Positions 41,701 through 52,224 are shown, numbered from the stretch's first letter. The stretch is DNA of 55,000 nucleotides from Mesostigma viride (GCA_009746045.1 RPFO01000080.1:3330251-3385250), one strand, 5' to 3'. Program-made: numbers and translations. Notes: generated by a model from the sequence alone, not told the origin.

Positions 41701-42838
41701 CTGCTGCTCCTGCTACGCTGGCTAGCCTTGCTGCGTCCACCCGGGCACCCTGGCTGGGTGGGCCACCCCCCTCATGTGGAGGGTCTGCCGGTTCTGAACC
41801 AGCGCCGCCATGGTCGGCAGGATCTGAAGGGGAGGGCGCCACCGGCGAGACAATGGCAGGCAACACAGGACTGGGTTGTAATTTTACTTTATCGTCGACC
41901 ATTCGGGGGAGGACCATCGAGGATGCAGCTCTTCCATCATCGGGCATGGCTTCTACCGGCTTCACCAGCCCCCACAAGTAATAAACGTGGGAGGCCTTGA
42001 GCTGGACACCCAGATTCCACAGAAAGTCGTGCGCAGGGTCACCGGGAGCCAGCGGCCGAGCGGCGGGGTGTTGGCCCGTGGGTCGCCGCCGGGAGATTTC
42101 TTGACCGACTGGTTGCTGCCCAGTTTGTTGTCCACCATCTTGTGGCTGACCGGTGGGGGGCTGACCGGTGGGTGGCTGGCCGGTGGGGGGCTGACCCGTG
42201 GGTGGCTGGCCGATGGGTGGCTGGCCGGTGGGTGGCTGACCGGTGGGGGGCCCACTAGCAAGCCGAGGCAACGATCCGGGGGGTTGCGCATCGTTCGTCC
42301 CCTCCCTTTGGGGCGATGGCGTTGCCCCTAATGCCCGCGCGGTGGCGGTGGTGGTGGTGGCGGCTGCGGTGGAATTCATGGTGGCAGCCCCATCAAATGC
42401 ATGTGACAAGGCACCGCGCGCTTTCCTCTTCGGCTGCGGTTTGACGCGGGCAGCGCGTGCAGCCCGAGCGGTGGTCAACTGGTCGCTGTTGATAGCGTGG
42501 GACTTGGCATCGGCTTGGGCCTTGGTATTAGGATGGTCATTCGTAGCCGCGTGGGGAGCACCAATGGCCTGAGCCGCAAGACCTGCAGGGGCAACACCGC
42601 TACCGCAGGCCGTGACGGCAGCACCCCCTGTGTGCGGCGGCGTGCTGGCATTCCCGACCGCGCCCGTCAGCATGCTACTTGTAGGCGGCGGCGCGCTGAC
42701 GCCCGTCACCTCTGCGAGGGACACGAGGTGCACTCGCGCCCGATCCTGGCATCTGCGCAGTGCAGCGCAGACAAGACCAAATGTTCCGGCGTCGGCTGCG
42801 GTGATGGGGGCGAGGGGGTGGATGGGCGTGACCCAAAC
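38717..42838 (-). CDS. Large unrecognised gene, predicted exon 2
   Basis: An exon of 1374 codons. The acceptor is a C-rich tract ending CACCCACAG at 42839; the donor is GCGGAG/GTAATG at 38717/38716; both are phase 0. The first 35 codons (VWVTPIHPLAPITAADAGTF, RVHLVSLAEVTG) continue an alpha/beta pattern from exon 1. Most of the rest is Ala/Gly/Pro-rich and probably disordered, with TGQPP repeats at about 42130-42250. Ordered-looking islands are HDFLWNLGVQLKASHVYYLW, GLVKPVEAM, and PLRQLLLYLDPGLRWRGPVQ followed by LPGVLAASIMDRVV. If the donor is not used, the frame stops after eight more codons at 38690. No family is recognised. Confidence 0.6.
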
Positions 42839-42889
42839 CTGTGGGTGCGGGGGGGGGTAGAGGAGGGGGCCAGGTAGATAAACAGTCCG

Positions 42890-43005
42890 GCGGGCAGTCC
42901 GGCGGGCAGGTAGGCAGGCAGGTAGGCGGGCAGTCAGGTGGGCAGTCAGGTGGGCAGTCAGGTGGGCAGTCAGGTGGGCAGTCAGGAGGGCAGTCAGGAG
43001 GGGGG
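42890..43005. repeat. GGCAGTCAGGTG/GGCAGGTA minisatellite in intron 1
   Basis: About ten units of 8-12 bp (GGGCAGTCAGGT, GGCAGGTAGGCA). It lies just upstream (minus strand) of the exon 2 acceptor of the large gene. Confidence 0.85.
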
Positions 43006-43077
43006 CCAGGGGCGGGGGCTTTCCCTTCCATGCCCGGCTTTCAATGCCTGTTCTCCAAGACTATGTATCCAATCAGC

Positions 43078-43453
<376 letters not shown>

Positions 43454-43601
43454 TATCCAATCAATCAACTATTGATCCCCCTGCCTCTTCTGACAGGCCC
43501 TGGGATGCCCTTTTATGGGTCATTACCCTTCAACATGCATAATTTAGATCGTGCTAGAGCCTCTCCACGATCCATCACAGATTTCTATTGGAACCGCTAG
43601 C

Positions 43602-44545
43602 GTATTGAGTATTGAGTATTGAGTATTGAGTATTGAGTATTGAGTATTGAGTATTGAGTATTGAGTATTGAGTATTGAGGATTGAGTATTGAGGATTGAG
43701 GATTGAGTATTGAGTATTGAGGATTGAGGATTGAGGATTGAGGATTGAGGATTGAGGATTGAGGATTGAGGATTGAGGATTGAGGATTGAGGATTGAGGA
43801 TTGAGGATTGAGGATTGAGGATTGAGGATTGAGGATTGAGGATTGAGGATTGAGGATTGAGGATTGAGGATTGAGGATTGAGGATTGAGGATTGAGGATT
43901 GAGGATTGAGGATTGAGGATTGAGGATTGAGGATTGAGGATTGAGGATTGAGGATTGAGGATTGAGGATTGAGGATTGAGGATTGAGGATTGAGGATTGA
44001 GGATTGAGGATTGAGGATTGAGGATTGAGGATTGAGGATTGAGGATTGAGGATTGAGGATTGAGGATTGAGGATTGAGGATTGAGGATTGAGGATTGAGG
44101 ATTGAGGATTGAGGATTGAGGATTGAGGATTGAGGATTGAGGATTGAGGATTGAGGATTGAGGATTGAGGATTGAGGATTGAGGATTGAGGATTGAGGAT
44201 TGAGTATGGTGTATTGTGTATTGAGTATGGTGTATTGTGTATTGAGTATGGAGTATGGAGTATGGAGTATGGAGTATGGAGTATGGAGTATGGAGTATGG
44301 AGTATGGAGTATGGAGTATGGAGTATGGAGTATGGAGTATGGAGTATGGAGTATGGAGTATGGAGTATGGAGTATGGAGTATGGAGTATGGAGTATGGAG
44401 TATGGAGTATGGAGTATGGAGTATGGAGTATGGAGTATGGAGTATGGAGTATGGAGTATGGAGTATGGAGTATGGAGTATGGAGTATGGAGTACTGAGTA
44501 TTGAGTATTGAGTATTGAGTATTGAGTATCGAGTATTGAGTATCG
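43602..44545. repeat. 7-bp repeat array with three variant domains
   Basis: All units are seven bases. The order is TTGAGTA (43602-43720, mixed with TTGAGGA), about 70 pure TTGAGGA (to 44203), a short TGGTGTATTGTGTA interval, about 35 ATGGAGT (44247-44490), then TTGAGTA again (to 44545). So two variants expanded inside an ancestral TTGAGTA array. It lies in the predicted first intron of the large gene. Confidence 0.95.
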
Positions 44546-44792
44546 ATTATCGAGTATGAAATAGAGGACCAGCACAGGCTTGTTGGTCTTTCTGTATGGT
44601 AGTATAGACTGCATGCACGCCTATACATGGATAAAATGTGTAGAGAGAGTGGCTGCTGATACTGGCGATGGGAAGAACGTCGATTTTAGTGCCTGAGTCA
44701 GTTCAACAATGGGTTGAATTAATTATCATCAATAAAATAAACCGGGGAGCCCTATCGCATAATCATGCAGCACGAACGTAGTGAGAACTTAC

Positions 44793-45419
44793 GACATCGA
44801 GCATTGCCTCGTTGGGCAGCGCTTTGACGAGCAGCCGCGCTTGTTCCACAGATGCGAGCGCGGCGGCTTCTGGGTCCGCCAGGGGCGCGCCAGGGGGCGT
44901 TGCGCCCGAGGCCGAGGAAGGCGAGGCAAACTTCAGGCATTCCCGCAAGGTATACTGGAGAGGGGCTAGGGTTTGAGACATCGCCGAGTGTGCCACAAGC
45001 CACGATCCGAGGACAGGATCGGGCGGCATGGCGGCCTGTTCCGCGGAGATTCTCCCGTCGGCCGTGCTGACGACATCGAAGGCGGGAATCGGCAGGCAGA
45101 CAGCAAGGCGCAGGGATGGCTGCTCTGCGATTGGGTGCCCGTCCAGACCTGCACGCCGCGGGCAAGCGAGGTTGATATCCAATGAATAACAGCGTCAGTT
45201 GTGGAGCTATCAAGCATCACGGCACGAAGCAGGGCAGGTAAGGAGCTGATTTCCACTGTGACGTCGATAGTCACTACCTTTTCCGCACTGGCCACACCCG
45301 GTGGATATTGCTTCTTTGCATAGCCGCGTGAGCTGCTCTAAGACATGGCATAAAGCTTGCAGTTTCTCCGTGTTTCCTCCCCAACGAACGTTCCCGACGA
45401 GCAAAATGTAGCGCTCCAT
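44793..45419 (-). CDS. Large unrecognised gene, predicted exon 1
   Basis: The start ATG at 45419 opens MERYILLVGNVRWGGNTEKL and the exon ends LPNEAMLDV at 44793 before GTAAGT, a consensus donor, in phase 0. Length is 209 codons if two compensating one-base frame changes are allowed: the middle (about 45295-45190: KVVTIDVTVEISSLPALL, TDAVIHWISTSLARG) reads in a different frame from both ends (EQPSLRLAVCLPIPAFDVV, GSWLVAHSAMSQTLAPLQYT). Sequencing error, pseudogenisation or a micro-intron could explain this. Alternating hydrophobic strands and helices look like a Rossmann or VWA-type fold, but no MIDAS motif is visible. No family is recognised. Confidence 0.55.
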
Positions 45420-46029
45420 GGCTGCTATGTACTGAAGGCATCAATCTGTGATAAATAAACGATAGTGGGGCCCCTTAACCGTCTTCCAGCGGCCATGAAT
45501 GGGCGCTGCAACCCCTCCCATTCTTCTGTTCAGTAGAACCACCTAACCAGTCACTGGCTGCGATATCCGTGGAGATGCAGCTGGAGGCAGACCGCAGACC
45601 TAGGCTATCCGTGGAGGGCGATCACTGTAAACAGCGTTCTAGCGCGCGAAAATGGCGAATGGCTGCCAGTGTGCAATTTTTGTCAAAACTACAGTGAAGG
45701 TTTTGAGATGGGATGCTTCCCGCCAATTTGGGCTTTGCCCCGTACAGCCCGGTCGCCTAATGCTGTTAACGGTACCTAGTGGGTATGCAGTGGCGCCCTA
45801 ACTGCTGGCGCGGTCATACTGTCACGGAGTTTATCAAGGAGACAACCATCCTATTTATGACCATCCTTCTCCTTCTTCACCAAGAGACAAGAGATAGGGC
45901 AGGGGCATCTGCTTGGGTGGTTATTCGCTCCTAACGGGGGGGTGGGCCGGCGTGGCGTGGCGCGGCGCGGCGGGGTGGGTGGGGTGGTCATTGCCGAATA
46001 CATGTATGTACTAGGGTTGGGTCCACGCT
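45420..46029. other. 5' flank of the large gene
   Basis: No coding frame. It includes ATCAAGGAGACAACCATCC at about 45831, a word shared with the tandem repeat at 20478-20550. Promoter elements cannot be assigned. Confidence 0.4.
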
Positions 46030-46310
46030 GGATTTTTGGCAGCGAGTACGAGTACCGAGTACTACTCAGGCTAAAAAAAGTCGGCGAGTACGAGTACCGA
46101 GTACTACTCGGGCTCAGAAAAACTTGGCGAGTACGAGTACCGAGTACTACTCGGGCTCAAAAAAGTAGGCGAGTACGAGTAGCGAGTAGTACTCGAGCTC
46201 AAAAAAAGTAGGCGAGTACGAGTACCGAGTAGTACTCAGGCTAAAAAAAGTCGGCGAGTACGAGTACCGAGTAGTACTCGAGTACTACTCGAGTACCTGC
46301 GATACTATTG
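46030..46310. repeat. Palindromic 41-bp minisatellite, cluster 1
   Basis: About six units built from GCGAGTACGAGTACCGAGTA followed by CTACTCGGGCTCAAAAAAGT. At its right end two half-units form a perfect 24-bp palindrome (CGAGTAGTACTC plus its inverse). Related clusters lie at 47865-48082 and 49785-49890. Confidence 0.9.
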
Positions 46311-46375
46311 GCTGATATAATTTCCCTAAAATTTACAAAAAAAACTATGAAGTAACGGGCCAAATATATATATAT

Positions 46376-46475
46376 TAAAAATATAATTACTTACAGCAGA
46401 GTGAAATCACTCAAACCAAAGCAAACGCCCAGCTACAAACCTATATACAGAGCCATGTCAAAGCTCTATACTACG
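46376..46475 (-). repeat. 3' UTR of the RLE-type retroelement
   Basis: It immediately follows the stop codon side of the RLE ORF and matches 29206-29312. On the minus strand it ends in an AT-rich tract (TAATTATATTTTTAATATAT), a plausible element 3' end. Confidence 0.7.
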
Positions 46476-46508
46476 ATAAGACCAATGGAAACGCCTAACG
46501 GGAGGAAC

Positions 46509-47669
46509 CTAATAGCCCTGCTGCACCGCAAAATCAGCCCGCGTACGGCGGAGCATGATGTCAGCCATGGCCCGAGTCAGCGCCACCGACAAGCGCTGAC
46601 GCCAATATGACGTCCAGGTCCGCGCCGACCATGGGGCCCGCTGGCCCTCCAGGTCCAGCCGATCCTCCCGGAGCCGGCAACACTCCTTGAAGAAGGCGGA
46701 GGTCAGGGGCCCCATGGCCCCAAACTCCTCCAGGACAAAGGGCACCACACGATGGTGCCCGACGTCGCCGTAGGCCAGGAGCTTGGCCCGCTCCGCCCGG
46801 TCCGCCGTGTAACCTGCCGTGAGGGAGGCCCCAGCCACGTGGCTAAGAGCCAAGGGCCGCGCCACCGAAACGTCAATAAGCAGATGCCGGCCACCCCCCT
46901 CAAAGTCCAGCACCACGATGTCAGGCCGGTGGTTGGGGGAATAGAAGGCAGCGCCATCCGCATCCTCGGACCGGATGTTCGCGTGGGGGAAAACCGACCG
47001 AATCATGGCGAGCACCACCGTCAGGAGGACAGTGTGCAAATACAAATACCAATTCTGATTCTGTTGGCCCCCCATGCAGGCAAGGTAGTGAGTCCCCGTG
47101 GGATCCAGCGGCTGCCCACAGCTACCACAAGGCCGCCCGGCCGGAACAAGAGGCTGCGGGGCAAATAGCTGGTGCCGGAGCGCCACCGAGTAGTGGCTGG
47201 GAGCCAAGGCGAATGGGGGGGCCATGGGAAGAGCACGAAGGTACGCCGAGCCCACACTCCGCAAGGAAAGCGAGAACAGCCACGCACGTCCCTGGGCGTT
47301 GAGGTCCGCGAAAAGAGCAATCCAATCAGCCGTGTGCAGAATACCCGCGTAGGTTTTCTGGTGTTTATCGATGACGCGAGCAGGGAATGCGGCGGGAGAT
47401 TGAACGGAGGCGACCGAGGGAGTGCCGCGAGGGAGGTGGCGCTGTACCGCCTGAGCGGCACGGACGGGAGAACAGGCCTGCTGGATCTCAGCATAGGCCT
47501 CCTGGATGGCGGTGACGAAGGGCAAAGGGCTGCTGGGGTCCAGGAGGTCAGGCGCTGCCGTTGCCAAAAGGGGCAGGAGCCGGCAGCTTTCCGCCCACGA
47601 CTGAGCGACGGAGCCCAAAAATGCTGCTGGGGCCAGCCGGGCGGCACGAGTCAGACCGCAGCCACCCAT
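46509..47669 (-). pseudogene. Retrotransposon C-terminus with restriction-like endonuclease
   Basis: A 386-codon open frame. It starts at MGGCGLTRAARLAPAAFLGS, the conserved 'GG.GL' region after the RT domain in non-LTR elements. Next come a CCHC knuckle, CGSCGQPLDPTGTHYLAC (C-x2-C-x7-H-x4-C), then RPDIVVLDFEGGGRHLLIDV, a PD-x15-D pattern of the PD-(D/E)xK restriction-like endonuclease used by R2-, CRE- and Dualen-type elements to nick the target. A basic, Trp-rich C-terminus follows (SYWRQRLSVALTRAM). The frame itself is intact, but the RT domain is absent upstream, where an AT repeat and other DNA follow, so the copy is 5'-truncated. The clade is not determined. Confidence 0.7.
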
Positions 47670-47864
47670 CCGTGCAGGCAGGGAGGCAATGCAAATATAT
47701 ATATACCAAGAAGAGAATGATGGCGGCGGTAGCCGTGGGTAGGGCAGTGGGTGGCATTTTTCCTTTCCGAGCCGGCTGCGAACTTGTGAGGCCGGGCCAG
47801 CCAGTGTCGACCCGTGTCGAATGTCTCGCTACTCATGACAACCATGATGATTGTCCTCAGAACA

Positions 47865-48082
47865 TGAGTACTACTCGTGTACTACTCGACCATCTCAGGG
47901 TCATGAGTACTACTCGTGTACTACTCGAGTATCTGATACTTTCACGAGTACGAGTAGCGAGTAGTACTCGAGCTCAAAAAAGTCGGCGAGTACGAGTACC
48001 GAGTACTACTCAGGCTAAAAAAAGTCGGCGAGTACGAGTACCGAGTACTACTACGGTGGGCGAGTACTAATACGGTGGGCGA
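47865..48082. repeat. Palindromic 41-bp minisatellite, cluster 2
   Basis: Units GCGAGTACGAGTACCGAGTA with AAAAAAAGTCG spacers, plus shorter ATGAGTACTACTCGTGTACT units on the left side. It lies between the RLE-type remnant and the zf-RVT-type remnant. Confidence 0.85.
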
Positions 48083-48239
48083 GTAGTCTCCTTGGAGCGT
48101 GACCTCCTGTACCCTCGGTTACCCTTTCACAGGCGCAATGACTATGGAATAGTTATCGCCACACTAGGTGATCCGCTATCACCAAGACACCTCCATAACG
48201 ACTTTTCTCAATACCTGCTGCCATTACCCAAACGTCCAA

Positions 48240-49662
48240 TCTCACCACGCCATGGGGACCTACACGGAACCTACCCGGCCTGGCGTTCTCCTTACCGCAG
48301 GGCGCTGGGGGGCCGTCCACCGCATGAGCCTACGAGGGCGAACCCTGATCGTCAACCAACTGTTGTTCTCTAAGGGTGCTGGACCTCTACCTGGGGCACG
48401 GCGCTGCGTACCGACGGCTCAGCTACGACGAGGTCAGCACTTGGGTCTCCCACATGCCCTCCCTGCAAGCGTGGCAAACTCTTATAAGTGCGATACCAGC
48501 GGCGTGGCATGCATTGATGACTGCCCCACGCAAGCCAATTATAACCGGCGACTGGGTTAGCTTCTACGCCGACGGAGTCACGCCTGCGTGCAAGGGTTTA
48601 GTCGTGACGGTTCTGCCACCTGAGGGGCTCCAACTACAACTGCTGGACGCTATTTCTGGCCACAATGGGTGTCTGTATCAACTATCCACCTTATATGCGT
48701 ACACGCCAGCTTCCCAGTGTCACCGCATACGCGTAGTCCCATGGTCTGTGCCAAGATCTTGCATGATCCAGCCGGACCCATTATCCCCGGTTGAGAGCAT
48801 TACATGGCTACACGTGGGCAACACACGGCTCGATCTACTACATCTGGACCCGGTTGAATTTGGATGGGTCTTAACCAAGGGGGTCATCAGAACCAGCAAA
48901 TGTATCTTTGAGTACACCGCAGATTGGGGTTATGATATCTTGTTGCATATGTACCATCAGCCCCACCCGGGCCGAGCCCGCTGGGGAATACATTGGCCGG
49001 GCTACACTTGGGTTAAGATGATTACCCTGGCGGTAGACCACCCTCTCGTGGACCGCAGGGCCACTGATGTACAACACCTTTTGATGCATAGGGCGATAGG
49101 GGTCTGCGCCATGCTCCACGAGCGTTTTGGTCATGATGCATCATGCCTGTGCACGCACCCTAGTGAAACCATTGAGCACAGGTTTCTTTACTGTAATCTC
49201 CCTGGGGTTTGGACGTGGCTCATTAACATCTGGGCCGCATGGACGGCATCGCCACCCACTCCGTCTCCCAATCAGCGTGCGTACCATCATTTTCGGTATT
49301 GCTGGCACACCAGGGTCCGAGCTTTCAGTTTCCCAAGCAGAATGGATATGGCTACGCACTACTATGCTATACGCGATCTGGACCATACGCAACGAGACAG
49401 TCTTTAAGGTCCGCGAGGAGTATACCCGCGGCGGCGTAGTCCGGCGCTTTATATACCTATGCCGAATGCGGCTATGCGCCGCTACTGGCTGTTAGCTCAG
49501 GAACAACACAGGGTGTGGGACCCAGGGCCCAATAACGACAAGCCCAGCCCGCTCCAGCTTTTTCATGATCTACTGGGCCGTAATCAGGTATTCACCAGTA
49601 TGCCTCATGGCGACATCACTCAGGTCCAATGGCTTCCCTGGTCTAATAACGCGCCCTATTAG
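48240..49662 (+). pseudogene. LINE C-terminal region with zf-RVT-like domain, frameshifted
   Basis: The first frame gives TAGRWGAVHRMSLRGRTLIV then NQLLFSK, like the 'LS..GR..l.n.ll.S' segment after LINE RT domains. A shift near 48372 enters the main frame 48376-49407 (DLYLGHGAAYRRLSYDEVST). Its end has the zf-RVT-like order HLLMHRAIGVCAMLHERFG, then CLCTHPSETIEHRFLYCNLP and VWTWLINIWAAW. A shift near 49275 continues as VRTIIFGIAGTPGSE, then SQAEWIWLRTTMLYAIWTIR, and another near 49460 gives RYWLLAQEQHRVWDPGPNND to the stop at 49662. The RT core is absent. It is a dead, 5'-truncated copy unrelated in sequence to the RT remnant at 33-34 kb. Confidence 0.7.
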
Positions 49663-49784
49663 CCTTTCACCTGTCACCGCCACACGTGTGTGTGCCCACC
49701 TTCATTAGGATTCGCTGATACTCATTTCCCCTCTCACCTCTTTGGTCCATAATTGGCTAATAAAATATACCCATTTCCCCGAAA

Positions 49785-49890
49785 GTACTCGGGCTAAAAA
49801 AAAGTCGGCGAGTACGAGTACCGAGTAGTACTCGGGCTCCAAAAAAATGGCCTCTTCTACTCGCCTTTTCTACTCGTGGACTTAGTACTC
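49785..49890. repeat. Palindromic 41-bp minisatellite, cluster 3
   Basis: Two to three units (CTCGGGCTAAAAAAAAGTCG, GCGAGTACGAGTACCGAGTA) then decay (CTACTCGCCTTTTCTACTCG). It lies just right of the zf-RVT-type remnant. The phrase GTGGACCCAACCCTAGTATG at 49892 echoes GTACTAGGGTTGGGTCCACG near 46009, in inverted orientation, so the clusters at 46.0 and 49.9 kb share outer flanks. Confidence 0.8.
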
Positions 49891-50023
49891 GTGGACCCAA
49901 CCCTAGTATGTACTAAGTGCTGCCTAGATGTTCTTCCGAAAATGGGCTCCGCCGACGAAAGTTTTAACGTGAAAGTTACAACGCACGTTACTTGATAAAA
50001 AATACCCATTTACCCGGAAAAAT

Positions 50024-50373
50024 GATATTATAGCGCACAGCGTTTTACTGTAGTACCTTAATTAGAACAAATAGCTCAGACTGGCACCTTGTGGCCATCA
50101 ACTTGCGCCTTATTATAGCCGACGTCTTGAGCCCAACTCCAGTCGCCTTTGTAGCACAATCACAACAAGCTATGCGTCAGGCTGCCTACTATGCATGGCA
50201 CTGCATGGTTGTATTGTAACCACAGTATGGCGCCCCGGCACCATGCTGTGGAGAGAGCGCTCTGTGGCCTGCCCACTTGCGGCAGTGAGAGAAGGCTAGG
50301 GCGCCCTCCCTCCTCGTTGTGTACATAATAGGGTTGAAGGTTCCTTTACTCTAGCTGTATTGGCACCAGCTGT
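50024..50373 (+). mobile_element. Solo 3' UTR of ORF1-only retroelement, copy F
   Basis: It matches 4085-4375 of copy E in order: ATAGCGCACAGCGTT, CTGGCACCTTGTGGCCATCA, GCCGACGTCTTGAGCCCA, GCGCCCCGGCACCATGC, GGAGAGAGCGCTCTGTGGCC and GGGTTGAAGGTTCCTTTACT. It has small indels and no (AATT)n tail. It ends 34 bp before the first in-frame ATG of the dTMP kinase gene, so it forms the proximal upstream region. Confidence 0.85.
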
Positions 50374-50406
50374 ATTGGTTGTTTTCCCGCGTAAACGGCT
50401 AATTAC

Positions 50407-50816
50407 ATGAATGCACGACGAAGTTCACATCATCACGTAATTCTGGTTATGCTCTTATGCAAGGTCCTCACGGGGATAGCTTGCTGTCAGTCAAGCGACC
50501 TGTTCGTCTACGGCAAGGGACGCTGTGCAGCCAATTCCCCTAATAAAATGTCTGTTTCCGCGGCCGCCATGGCGAGCGGGATTGGGCGGAGGGGTGCTTT
50601 CATTGTAATTGAGGGCATTGATAGATGCGGCAAAACCACACACAGCAAAGCACTCGTGGAGTACTTAAAATCCCGCGGTATTCCCGTGGAACACTGGCGA
50701 TTTCCTGACCGGACTACGGGTATTGGAAGAATGATTGACTCCTATCTTTCCAGCAAAAGCGAATTGGATGATCGTGCTATCCATCTTCTGTTCTCTGCCA
50801 ACCGTTGGGAGAAAAG
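50407..50816 (+). CDS. dTMP kinase, exon 1
   Basis: Thymidylate kinase converts dTMP to dTDP with ATP in dTTP synthesis. The exon holds the P-loop EGIDRCGKTT, with Arg inside the loop as in eukaryote-type enzymes, and the HWRFPDRTTGIGRMIDSYL and LLFSANRWEK segments that shape the dTMP site. The donor AAAAG/GTAGGC splits an Arg codon (AG|G). Two starts are possible: the ATG at 50407 adds 54 residues with a hydrophobic stretch (VILVMLLCKVLTGIACC), possibly a targeting sequence; the ATG at 50569 has a strong initiation context, GCCGCCATGG, and gives a normal-length enzyme (MASGIGRRGAF). Retroelement 3' UTR lies immediately upstream. Confidence 0.88.
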
Positions 50817-50908
50817 GTAGGCACGAGGTTTAGGTGGTAGTAAAAGTTCGTTCACATGAATTTCTAACAATGATGGAGTTTGTCATGCGCTTGGTAGGCA
50901 TATAGCTT

Positions 50909-50977
50909 TGCGTTTTCCGCGGCCTGGCACTGAACGCAAAGGTTTTCACCTTTGCGGAGTGTCTGATCAGAATATAG
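50909..50977 (+). repeat. SINE body fragment in dTMP kinase intron 1
   Basis: GCGTTTTCCGCGGCC, TGAACGCAAAGG and TTTCACCTTTGCGGAGTGT match 13612-13543 (minus strand) with a few differences. The tRNA-like head is absent. Confidence 0.75.
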
Positions 50978-51942
50978 CTTTGGATTATCCGCTGGAGCAC
51001 CTTAAGGACCACGCGCCTGACCTGACAACGTCATTTAAACGGTTGTATGAACCAAATTCTCAGTCTGCTGCGATGGTTGATGCCAATCAGCCTGGCAGGG
51101 TGGCATCCTGTGGACCCTACGTCTGCCAACAGATTACCCGAGGACCATGCAGGCGTATAATCGCTCCAACAAGTATTTGAACGTAGGGCGCCGAACGTTC
51201 GTCCAACGCCGGGACGTGTGTCCTTGCCCAACCTGTGTCGCACCTCTGGGGCAGCACCACGTTAGCAGCTTGGCTGCTTCTCCATGCTTCTTCTGGGTGC
51301 GGCTCCCAACCAAAGAGCACCCAGTAAGGGACAAGTACAAGTTACACGGACGGTTGTGCAGTTGTGAAAGGTAGAACGAAAAGGAATAATATTTGGGACA
51401 GGATGCCCTGACTCGGGGGCTAGGCAATGGATGTGGAAGCAGCCATTGCCTAGCCCCCCCCCCCCCTGTAGAAGCAGCACCACGAGCTAACGCTATGGCT
51501 GGGCTGGCTACCTGTGTCCCAGGCAGCGGGTCCAGTGGGCCATCAGCTGTTTGGAAGTAATGATGTACTATTCAAGTAAGGTGGAGTGTGTTGGCGTTGC
51601 TACCACCGTGCAAAGCCCAAGTGTCACCGTCGGGCTGGGGATCCTCTGGAGCGCGAGCGGTCCAACATGAATGTGGTTAACTCCCCACTGTGGGTGTGGC
51701 TCTGGCATGCTGCTGCGGGGTCTCTCATTCTTGTGACCCTTGCGCCGAGGAGCGGCATCGATGTGACCCTTGCGCAACAACATGGCGCTACAGGGCGCCA
51801 CCGATTGGTGTGGAGGTGTTGGCAAGACCAATGTGGCTGGAAGAGCACGCGCATGTATGCGACACGTGGACCCGCCTAGGCACTGACTCCGCGACACATT
51901 CCCTGCATCTCTGCCCGCCCCCTGTGTAATTGCCCCCGGCAG

Positions 51943-52054
51943 GGCCGCCCTCGTGAAGACGCTGGAAGAAGGGACCACGTTGGTGGTGGACCGCTACGCC
52001 TACTCGGGCGTGGCCTTCTCCGCTGCTAAAGGCTTGGACCTGGAGTGGTGCAAG
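51943..52054 (+). CDS. dTMP kinase, exon 2
   Basis: The acceptor is CCCCCGGCAG; the first base completes the Arg codon from exon 1. It encodes [20 protein letters not shown] then [17 protein letters not shown], containing the DRY.(F/Y)SG motif of dTMP kinases in the expected position with nothing missing after RWEK. The donor is CAAG/GTGTGC, phase 0. Thirty-nine bases downstream the exon end is duplicated (GGACCTTGAGTGGTGCTAG/GTGGGA), in the same frame but ending in a stop. Confidence 0.88.
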
Positions 52055-52224
52055 GTGTGCGCGGGCAAGGGTGTGGACCTTGAGTGGTGCTAGGTGGGAG
52101 GGTGGCACTGGCCCTTGGTGGCCAACGTGGCCAATCAGGCAAGTGGCTGCATGCGCCCTGGTCGCATACGCCAGGCATTAACTCGCCCATACACGCGAGA
52201 TTACGCGGGAGCCGTGAGCGTGCA

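Noticed and set aside
38690-42733. A stand-alone 1347-codon gene starting at 42733
   Set aside because: The initiator would be GTG, and protein-like sequence continues upstream to a C-rich acceptor at 42839, so this is better read as an internal exon.
43602-44545. Interstitial telomere repeat
   Set aside because: The period is seven as in plant telomeres, but the unit TTGAGGA/TTGAGTA lacks the GGG run of TTTAGGG and changes along the array.
43544-44628. SILNPQS/SILHTPY repeat proteins of about 350 residues
   Set aside because: These are translations of the 7-bp array; the array lies in a predicted intron of the minus-strand gene.
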